From G020354085 sp964629975 (GTDB lineage Bacteria > Pseudomonadota > Gammaproteobacteria > Acidiferrobacterales > Sulfurifustaceae): a DNA stretch of 6,639 nucleotides. Below the pieces are notes generated by a model. The model worked only from the letters and a program-made list of their open reading frames with translations. It ran no database searches and was not told the DNA's origin. How positions within the stretch are numbered: the stretch's first letter is position 1; every line of letters begins with the position of its first letter. Positions 1-4,810 of this stretch are shown piece by piece. The DNA lies in assembly GCA_964629975.1 (NCBI GenBank), contig CAZVUN010000150.1, forward strand, positions 1-6,639, in the 5' to 3' direction. Made by a program: the position numbers and the translations under genes.

Positions 1-123
1 GTCGGGATAGCGGCGGGTCTGAAGCAGGATCATGCCCTTCCGGTAGGTCCGGACGGCGTCGTCGTTGACGAAGCCGGCTTCGGGATCGCTCGGAGCCTGG
101 ATCGGGGTGACCGGCTGCCCGCC
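1..123 (-). other. Non-family tail of Nnr: possible chimeric junction or contig-end artefact
   Basis: The Nnr reading frame stays open here, but after the residues ATHPAH the family normally continues with an Ala-rich helix and an ELM-type segment. Instead about 40 residues follow that contain QPVTPIQAPSDPEAGF and end in RKGMILLQTRRYPD. I do not recognise this segment. Its codons still favour G or C in the third position in this frame, so it may come from another protein-coding gene, and the AxxxYxxG...YPD pattern is loosely reminiscent of a TPR helix pair. Position at the very end of the window makes a misassembled contig end the simplest explanation; a real recombination or fusion is the alternative. 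Confidence 0.5.
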
Positions 124-975
124 GTGCGCCGGATGGGTCGCCACGGTCACCCGCCCCGCCCCGGCCCGGCAGGCGGCCTCGCCCGCCATGCGCGCCGCAC
201 CCGGCATGCCGCGCCCCCCGCCGATGACGAGCACGTGTCCGCTGGCGCCCTTGTGCGCATCGCGCGCGCGCCGCGGCAACAGCGACGCCAGCGCCGCCTC
301 CTCGAGCCGCTCGGCCAGCGCCGGCACGTCGCGGTACACCTCCGCCGGCACGCCGAGATCGTCGAACAGGATGGCGCCGCTGTGCTCGCGCCCGGCGCCG
401 GTGAACAGCCCGAGCTTGAGCCCGATGAAACTGACGGTGGCATCGGCCTTCACCGCCGCGCCCAGCACCCGGCCGCTGTCGGCGTGCAGCCCCGAGGCAA
501 TATCGATCGCCAGCACCGGCACACGCGCCGCGTTGATGGCCGCGATGGCGGCGGCGAACTCCCCGCTCACGGGGCGCTCAAGGCCGGTGCCAAGCAGTGC
601 GTCGACAATCGCATCGCAGCCGGCGAGCGGCGCGGACGCGAAGGCGCGCACCTCGACCTGCGCGGCGCTGCATGCCGCGTATGCGGTCCGGGCATCCTCC
701 GGGAGCCGCGCCGGATCACCGAGCGCGAGCACGTGCACCGCGAGCCCGGCGCTGTGCGCCAGGCGCGCCAGCACGTAGCCATCCCCGCCATTGTTGCCCG
801 GGCCGCACACCACCGCCACACGGCGCGCCCGCGGATAGCGCGCGCGCAGCACGCGCCAGGCCGCCGCTCCGGCACGCTGCATGAGCGCCCCGGCGGGCAG
901 GCCGGCCGCGGCGCTGGCACGCCGGTCGAGCTCGCGCACCTGCGCGGCGCTGTACAGACAACGGGGTAGCGGCAT
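1..975 (-). CDS. nnr: Bifunctional NAD(P)H-hydrate epimerase / ADP-dependent NAD(P)HX dehydratase, partial at its 3' end
   Basis: This enzyme repairs hydrated NADH/NADPH (NAD(P)HX): the N-terminal YjeF domain epimerises the R and S forms and the C-terminal ribokinase-like domain dehydrates the S form using ADP. The gene reads from ATG at 975 to the window edge, 325 codons without a stop. The epimerase domain spans about residues 8-215, with the nucleotide-binding motif GPGNNGGDG (58-66), DALLGTG (125-131) and DIASGL (158-163; the family usually has DxPSG). The dehydratase domain starts near residue 232, with HKGASGHVLVIGGG at 241-254. Full-length family members are near 500 residues, so roughly the last 170-200 lie outside. 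The start is supported by AAGGTGG a few bases upstream. It is divergent from queG, as in E. coli, where tsaE and amiB follow. From about residue 284 the sequence stops looking like the family (see the separate entry). Identity is secure; the far C-terminal end is not. Confidence 0.93.
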   Translation of the reverse strand, partial: MPLPRCLYSAAQVRELDRRASAAAGLPAGALMQRAGAAAWRVLRARYPRARRVAVVCGPGNNGGDGYVLARLAHSAGLAVHVLALGDPARLPEDARTAYAACSAAQVEVRAFASAPLAGCDAIVDALLGTGLERPVSGEFAAAIAAINAARVPVLAIDIASGLHADSGRVLGAAVKADATVSFIGLKLGLFTGAGREHSGAILFDDLGVPAEVYRDVPALAERLEEAALASLLPRRARDAHKGASGHVLVIGGGRGMPGAARMAGEAACRAGAGRVTVATHPAHGGQPVTPIQAPSDPEAGFVNDDAVRTYRKGMILLQTRRYPD

Positions 976-1014
976 GCGGCCCACCTTCGGTCGTTGGCTA
1001 TATGATAGTGGCGC
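976..1014. promoter_or_regulatory. Divergent nnr/queG intergenic promoter region
   Basis: The 39-base gap between two divergent genes must hold, or sit beside, both promoters. On the forward strand TATGAT at 1001-1006 is a 5/6 match to a sigma-70 -10 box. It would start transcription only a few bases before the queG ATG, giving a nearly leaderless mRNA, which fits the lack of a clear Shine-Dalgarno there. No good -35 box is visible at the right spacing. On the reverse strand AAGGTGG just upstream of the nnr ATG is a good ribosome-binding site. The promoter assignment is by eye only. Confidence 0.35.
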
Positions 1015-2115
1015 ATGACCACGGCACGAAGCGCAAGCCCCGCGCGCGGCATCGATCTGGCGACGCTCGCCGGCGACATCAAGCGCTGGGGTGCGGAGCT
1101 CGGGTTCCAGTCGATCGGCATCACCGACACCGACCTCGGCGCCGCGCAGGCGCGCCTGCTCGCCTGGCTCGACGCCGGTTACCACGGCGAGATGCACTAC
1201 ATGGCGCGCCACGGCACGCGCCGCAGCCGGCCGGCCGCGCTCGTGCCCGGCACCGTGCGCGTCATCAGCGCGCGCCTCGACTACTGGCCCACCGCGACCG
1301 ACCCCGCACGCGTGCTGGCCGATCCGACCGTGGGCTACGTGTCGCGCTACGCGCTCGGGCGCGACTACCACAAGGTGCTGCGCGCGCGCCTGCAGCGGCT
1401 CGCCACGCGCATCGACGGCGCGGTCGGCGGTTTCGCCTATCGCGTGTTCACCGACAGCGCCCCGGTGCTGGAGAAGCCGCTCGCGCAGAAGGCCGGCCTC
1501 GGCTGGATCGGCAAGCATACCAACCTCATCGATCGCGACAGCGGGTCGTGGTTCTTTCTCGGGGAGATCTACACCGATCTGCCCCTGCCGCTCGATGCAC
1601 CCGCCGCCGATCACTGCGGCACCTGCCACGCTTGCCTCGATGCCTGTCCGACGCGCGCGATCATTGCGCCCTATCAGCTCGATGCGCGCCGCTGCATCTC
1701 CTACCTCACCATCGAGCTGCACGGCAGCATCCCCGAGGCGCTGCGCGCGCTCATTGGCAACCGCATCTACGGCTGCGACGACTGCCAGCTGGTGTGTCCG
1801 TGGAACCGCTTCGCCCGCCCCTCGCCCGAGCCGGACTTCGCGCCGCGTCATGGCCTGGACGCCGCGACGCTGGTCGCGCTGTTCGGCTGGAGCGAGGCCG
1901 AGTTCCTGCGCCGCACCGAGGGCTCGGCGCTGCGCCGCCTCGGTCACGCGCGCTGGCTGCGCAACATCGCGGTCGCGCTCTGCAACGCCCCGCGCAGCGC
2001 CGCGGTGGTGGCGGCCCTGCGCGCACGCGCCGACGACCCGAGCGCGCTGGTGCGCGAGCACGTGCAATGGGCGCTGGCGCGCCACGGCGCCAGCGCGGGT
2101 GCTACTTCGCGATGA
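1015..2115 (+). CDS. queG: Epoxyqueuosine reductase
   Basis: QueG is a cytosolic cobalamin- and Fe-S-dependent enzyme that reduces epoxyqueuosine to queuosine in the wobble position of tRNAs for Asp, Asn, His and Tyr. The 366-residue product has the usual length. The N-terminal catalytic region (about 15-195) contains YRVFTDSAPVLEKPLA, whose Asp147 matches the family's proposed proton donor, and GLGWIGKHTNLI. Two [4Fe-4S] clusters are supported by Cys201, 204, 207, 211 (CGTCHACLDACP), Cys227, and Cys254, 257, 261 (YGCDDCQLVCPWN), so all eight cysteines are present. A HEAT-like C-terminal stretch (about 300-355) fits the tRNA-binding end of longer members. Start: the ATG at 1015 follows a -10-like box closely and lacks a strong Shine-Dalgarno. 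The 3' end overlaps convergent orn by 14 bases. No other queuosine genes are in the window. Confidence 0.97.
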   Translation: MTTARSASPARGIDLATLAGDIKRWGAELGFQSIGITDTDLGAAQARLLAWLDAGYHGEMHYMARHGTRRSRPAALVPGTVRVISARLDYWPTATDPARVLADPTVGYVSRYALGRDYHKVLRARLQRLATRIDGAVGGFAYRVFTDSAPVLEKPLAQKAGLGWIGKHTNLIDRDSGSWFFLGEIYTDLPLPLDAPAADHCGTCHACLDACPTRAIIAPYQLDARRCISYLTIELHGSIPEALRALIGNRIYGCDDCQLVCPWNRFARPSPEPDFAPRHGLDAATLVALFGWSEAEFLRRTEGSALRRLGHARWLRNIAVALCNAPRSAAVVAALRARADDPSALVREHVQWALARHGASAGATSR

Positions 2116-2665
2116 AGTGCTCGCGGTAGTAGCGCAGCTCCTCGATCGACTCGCGCACGTCGTCGAGCGCCTGGTGGGTGTTGCGCTTGCTGAAGCCGTT
2201 GGCGATCGCCGGCTTCCAGCGGTACGCCAGCTCCTTGAGGGTGCTGACGTCGAGGTTGCGATAGTGAAACCACGCCTCGAGCGCGGGCATGTGGCGCGCG
2301 AGGAAGCGCCGGTCCTGGCAGATGCTGTTGCCGCACATCGGGGACTTGTTCTTCGGCACGTGACGCTGCAGGAACTCAAGCGTCTGGCGCTCGGCGTCAG
2401 CCTCGCGCAGCTGCGAGGCGCGCACGCGCTCGAGCAGGCCACTCGCCTTGTGGGTGCGCTGATTCCACTCGTCCATCGCCGCCAGCACCGCCTCGGGCTG
2501 CTGCACGGCGAGCACCGGGCCCTCGGCGATCACGTTGAGCTGGCCATCGGTCACGATCGTGGCAATCTCGATGATGCGATCGGTGTCGGGGTTTAACCCT
2601 GTCATCTCGAGGTCTATCCAGATCAGCGCACCGCCATCACTGGCGGCAGTCGGGGCTTGCGGCAT
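2102..2665 (-). CDS. orn: Oligoribonuclease (DEDDh 3'-5' exoribonuclease)
   Basis: Orn finishes RNA decay by cleaving dinucleotides to mononucleotides, including pGpG, the product of c-di-GMP phosphodiesterases. With the start at 2665 the protein has 187 residues, close to the ~181 of E. coli. All DEDDh residues are visible: Asp18 and Glu20 in WIDLEMTGL, Asp118 in GNSICQDRRF, His164 and Asp169 in THQALDDV. The frame stays open 15 codons further upstream to an ATG at 2710. I chose 2665 because GGAG lies 7 bases before it, the added residues look non-coding, and a -10-like TATGAT (2711-2706) overlaps the upstream ATG. It is convergent with queG (14-base overlap) and divergent from the protease gene, as expected for a conserved queG-orn block. 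Confidence 0.97.
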   Translation of the reverse strand: MPQAPTAASDGGALIWIDLEMTGLNPDTDRIIEIATIVTDGQLNVIAEGPVLAVQQPEAVLAAMDEWNQRTHKASGLLERVRASQLREADAERQTLEFLQRHVPKNKSPMCGNSICQDRRFLARHMPALEAWFHYRNLDVSTLKELAYRWKPAIANGFSKRNTHQALDDVRESIEELRYYREHFIAK

Positions 2666-2724
2666 GGGAGAACTCCAGAGGAAAATCGCGGTCGCAACGG
2701 CACGCATCATAGCACCGCCTCGCG
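2666..2724. promoter_or_regulatory. Divergent orn/M48 protease intergenic promoter region
   Basis: This 59-base gap separates two divergent genes. On the reverse strand TATGAT at 2711-2706 resembles a -10 box for orn and would place the transcript start near 2700, leaving a leader of about 35 bases. CTGGAG just before the orn ATG supplies the ribosome-binding site. No clear -35 box was found, and no convincing forward promoter or Shine-Dalgarno for the protease gene is visible. Confidence 0.3.
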
Positions 2725-3966
2725 ATGAATAGCTTCAGCTACCTGTTCCTTGCGGCCCTTGGCCTGATGTTGCTGGCCGAGCTGTGGCTCGCCAGCCGGC
2801 AGCTGCGCCACGTCATCGCCCATCGCGCCGCGGTGCCGGCCGCGTTCCGCCGCCGCATTCCGCTGCGCGCCCACCGCCGCGCCGCCGACTACACCATCGC
2901 CAAGACGCGCTTCGCTCGCATCGAGGCCATGATCGGCGCCGCGCTGCTGCTCGGCTGGACGCTGGGCGGGTGGCTCGATGCGCTCGACGGCTTCTGGCGC
3001 GGCCTCGGCTTCGGTCCGCTCGCCACCGGTACCCTGTTCCTGCTGAGCGCGTGGCTGCTGATCGGCGCGCTCGAGCTGCCGCTCACGGTCTATCGCACGT
3101 TCGTGATCGAGGCGCGTTTCGGCTTCAACCGCACCCGCCCCGGCCTGTTCGTGCTCGACCAGCTCAAGTCGGCACTGCTGCTGCTCGTGCTCGGCGCCCC
3201 GCTCGCGCTCGCCGTGCTGTGGCTGATGCAGAGCATGGGCCGCGCCTGGTGGCTGACGGTGTGGCTGGCGTGGATCGGCTTCAGCCTGTTCCTGGTGTGG
3301 GCCTATCCGACGCTGATCGCGCCGCTGTTCAACAAGTTCACGCCGCTGCGCCCCGGGCCGTTGCGCTCGCGCATCCAGGCATTGCTGCGACGCACCGGCT
3401 TTCGCAGCAAGGGCATCTTCGTGATCGACAGCTCGCGCCGCACCGCACATGGCAACGCCTACTTCACCGGTCTCGGGCGCAGCAAGCGCATCGTGTTCTT
3501 CGACTCGCTGCTCAAGAGCCTGAGCGCGCCGGAGGTCGAGGCGGTGCTGGCGCACGAGCTCGGCCACTTCAAGCGCCGCCACGTGGTCAAGCGCATGCTG
3601 TTGCTGGCGCTCATGAGCTTCGCCGCCCTGGCGCTGCTCGGCTGGCTGATCGATGCGCCGTGGTTCTACGCCGGGCTCGGCATGCAGACGCCCTCCGCGC
3701 ACGCGGCGCTGCTGCTGTTCATGCTGGTCGGTCCGGTGTTCACGTTCTTCGTGCACCCGCTGCTCGCCTGGGCATCGCGCCGCCACGAGTTCGAGGCCGA
3801 CCAGTTCGCCGCCGCCCAAACCAGCGGGCGCAGTCTCGCCAATGCCCTGGTGAAGCTCTACAAGGACAATGCCACCACCCTCACGCCCGATCCGCTGCAC
3901 TCGGCGTTCTACGATTCCCATCCGCCGGCAGCCGTGCGCATCGCGCAGCTGGCGCGCCCGGCGTGA
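2725..3966 (+). CDS. Integral-membrane M48 family zinc metalloprotease (Ste24 / CAAX protease 1-like)
   Basis: This is a 413-residue polytopic inner-membrane protease. Zinc-site residues are clear: HELGH at 277-281 (His277, Glu278, His281) and the downstream EFEAD at 355-359, where Glu355 is the third ligand. The architecture matches Ste24/CAAX protease 1 rather than the shorter HtpX. Hydrophobic segments lie near 4-22, 68-87, 100-122, 148-170, 176-200, 290-309 and 325-350, and the family-typical ALELPLTVYRTFVIEARFGF (115-134) and NKFTPL (203-208) precede the metal site. The family cleaves C-terminal or misfolded membrane substrates; bacteria generally lack protein prenylation, so the substrate is unknown, and membrane-protein quality control is an inference. 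The start at 2725 has no obvious Shine-Dalgarno, but the first hydrophobic helix begins right after it. It heads a likely operon with the cytochrome (22-base gap) and the pterin dehydratase. Confidence 0.93.
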   Translation: MNSFSYLFLAALGLMLLAELWLASRQLRHVIAHRAAVPAAFRRRIPLRAHRRAADYTIAKTRFARIEAMIGAALLLGWTLGGWLDALDGFWRGLGFGPLATGTLFLLSAWLLIGALELPLTVYRTFVIEARFGFNRTRPGLFVLDQLKSALLLLVLGAPLALAVLWLMQSMGRAWWLTVWLAWIGFSLFLVWAYPTLIAPLFNKFTPLRPGPLRSRIQALLRRTGFRSKGIFVIDSSRRTAHGNAYFTGLGRSKRIVFFDSLLKSLSAPEVEAVLAHELGHFKRRHVVKRMLLLALMSFAALALLGWLIDAPWFYAGLGMQTPSAHAALLLFMLVGPVFTFFVHPLLAWASRRHEFEADQFAAAQTSGRSLANALVKLYKDNATTLTPDPLHSAFYDSHPPAAVRIAQLARPA

Positions 3967-3974
3967 GCCCGCTT

Positions 3975-3980
3975 GGGAGG
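3975..3980 (+). promoter_or_regulatory. Strong ribosome-binding site that fixes the cytochrome start
   Basis: GGGAGG lies 8 bases before the ATG at 3989. The reading frame is open for another 40 codons into the protease gene, but this site and the signal peptide that follows show that 3989 is the real start. A second in-frame ATG at 3995 is less well spaced. Confidence 0.75.
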
Positions 3981-3988
3981 ACATTCCG

Positions 3989-4276
3989 ATGCCGATGAAA
4001 CCGCTGTTCGCCGCACTGCTGCTCGCCGTCCACCCTGGCGCGCAGGCCGGCGCCCTGCTGCTGGGTGATGCCGCCAAGGGCAAGACGCTGCACGCGGCGC
4101 AGTGCAGCCACTGCCATGACAGTTCGGTGTACACGCGCGCCAACCGCACGGTGCGCACGGTCGAGGGGCTGAGCGCCCGGGTGCAGCTGTGCAACACCCA
4201 ATTGAAGAAGGGGCTCAGCAAGGACGAGCTCAACGATATCGTGAAGTACCTCAACGACAGCTACTACCGCTTCTAG
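3989..4276 (+). CDS. Small periplasmic monohaem c-type cytochrome
   Basis: The 95-residue product starts with a typical Sec signal peptide (MPMKPLFAALLLAVHPGAQA, probable cleavage after Ala20). It has one haem-attachment motif, CSHCH at 39-43, within a short class I-like fold that ends in an amphipathic helix and SYYRF (DELNDIVKYLNDSYYRF at 79-95). It should be matured in the periplasm by the Ccm or Ccs system and act as an electron carrier or a structural haem protein; the partner is unknown. The mature part has no Met at all and no His after His43, so the usual distal Met ligand is missing. His35, Cys68 (in QLCNTQ) or a Tyr are the remaining candidates. I recall similar short cytochromes ending in a YLN..YY.F pattern in other gammaproteobacteria, but the function is not established. 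It sits between the protease and the pterin dehydratase genes, separated from the latter by 2 bases. Confidence 0.9.
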   Translation: MPMKPLFAALLLAVHPGAQAGALLLGDAAKGKTLHAAQCSHCHDSSVYTRANRTVRTVEGLSARVQLCNTQLKKGLSKDELNDIVKYLNDSYYRF

Positions 4277-4278
4277 GC

Positions 4279-4611
4279 ATGCGGCTCGTCGAACAGCACT
4301 GTCATCCCCTGCCGAGCGGCAGCGTGCCGCTTTCCGGCAGCGAACGCGACGCGCTGCTCGCGCAGGTGCCGGGCTGGACCACCAACACCGCGGCCGATGC
4401 CATCAGCCGCACGTTCGACTTCGCCGACTACTACGAGACCCTGGCGTTTGTGAATGCGCTCGCCTGGATCGCGCACCGCGAGGACCATCACCCCGACCTC
4501 GAGGTCAGCTACAACCGCTGCCGGGTGCACCTGCGCACGCACTCGATCAACGGCCTGTCCCGCAACGACTTCATCTGCGCCGCCAAGATCAGCGCCCTGT
4601 ACGCGCCCTAG
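4279..4611 (+). CDS. phhB: Pterin-4a-carbinolamine dehydratase (4a-hydroxytetrahydrobiopterin dehydratase)
   Basis: This cytosolic enzyme dehydrates 4a-hydroxytetrahydropterin, formed by aromatic amino acid hydroxylases, so that the cofactor can be recycled. The 110-residue product has the usual length. The active-site signature is intact: REDHHPDLEVSYNRCRVHLR from 67, with His70, His71, Pro72 and Asp73, then His88 in RTHSINGLSRNDF. The ATG at 4279 lies 2 bases after the cytochrome stop codon with only a weak AGG before it, so translation is probably coupled to the upstream gene. An upstream extension in the same frame overlaps the cytochrome gene and is not believable. No phenylalanine hydroxylase (phhA) is in the window, so the enzyme may serve a hydroxylase encoded elsewhere or another pterin-linked role. 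The gene symbol is assigned by family. Confidence 0.93.
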   Translation: MRLVEQHCHPLPSGSVPLSGSERDALLAQVPGWTTNTAADAISRTFDFADYYETLAFVNALAWIAHREDHHPDLEVSYNRCRVHLRTHSINGLSRNDFICAAKISALYAP

Positions 4612-4742
4612 CCGGCCGCGGCCCGTGCCACGAAACCGGCGGCCCGTGACGGACACCCGGCGCGCCGCGGGCGCACCGCCCCGCCACCCGGCGCCCCGCT
4701 GCCGGAAAGGACCGCTCGGCGCGCCGGCGGCGATCCGTCCCG
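4612..4742. other. GC-rich non-coding gap after phhB
   Basis: No gene is supported here. The 3' side of phhB shows no hairpin followed by a T-run, so no intrinsic terminator is evident. The stretch contains short palindromes (two copies of GGCGCGCCG-type sequence) common in such GC-rich DNA. CCGTGCCACG (4623-4632) is the exact inverted complement of CGTGGCACGG (4741-4750) at the start of the sigma-54 site. Upstream activator sites for an enhancer-binding protein might be expected here, but none can be named. Confidence 0.45.
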
Positions 4743-4758
4743 TGGCACGGTTCCTGCA
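4743..4758 (+). promoter_or_regulatory. Sigma-54 (RpoN) -24/-12 promoter for the EAL-HDOD gene
   Basis: TGGCACG at 4743-4749, a 4-base spacer, and CTGCA at 4754-4758 match the RpoN consensus TGGCACG-N4-TTGCA at all but one base. The invariant GG (-24) and GC (-12) are exactly 12 bases apart. Transcription would start about 12 bases downstream, near 4769, leaving a ~40-base leader before the GTG at 4811. It lies in a non-coding gap in the right orientation. If real, the gene needs an ATP-dependent enhancer-binding activator, which is not encoded in this window. Confidence 0.7.
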
Positions 4759-4810
4759 CCATCAGCCCTGTCTAATACACGGCGTCCCGTCCGCCGCGGG
4801 GATTCCCAGC

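Noticed and set aside
124..969. Long forward open frames opposite nnr
   Set aside because: Arg/His/Ala-rich products with no motifs; the reverse strand carries clear YjeF motifs over the same bases.
1002..2129. 375-codon forward frame overlapping queG in another phase
   Set aside because: Low-complexity Arg/Ala/Pro product; the QueG frame has all Fe-S cysteines and catalytic motifs.
2666..2710. Upstream ATG giving a 202-residue Orn
   Set aside because: The extra 15 residues are not family-like, no Shine-Dalgarno precedes that ATG, and a -10-like box overlaps it; the ATG at 2665 has GGAG at good spacing.
2707..4254. 515-codon reverse-strand open frame opposite the protease and cytochrome genes
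   Set aside because: It is a shadow of GC-rich coding DNA: the product is a low-complexity string of Arg, Gln, Glu, Ala and His with no recognisable domain, while the forward strand encodes two clear families.
4773..4778. TAATAC as a sigma-70 -10 box for the EAL-HDOD gene
   Set aside because: No acceptable -35 box at the right spacing, and the overlapping RpoN match is far stronger.
4454..4810. N-terminal extension of the EAL-HDOD frame into phhB
   Set aside because: It overlaps the phhB coding region and crosses the sigma-54 promoter; the residues are Arg/Pro/Ala-rich noise.
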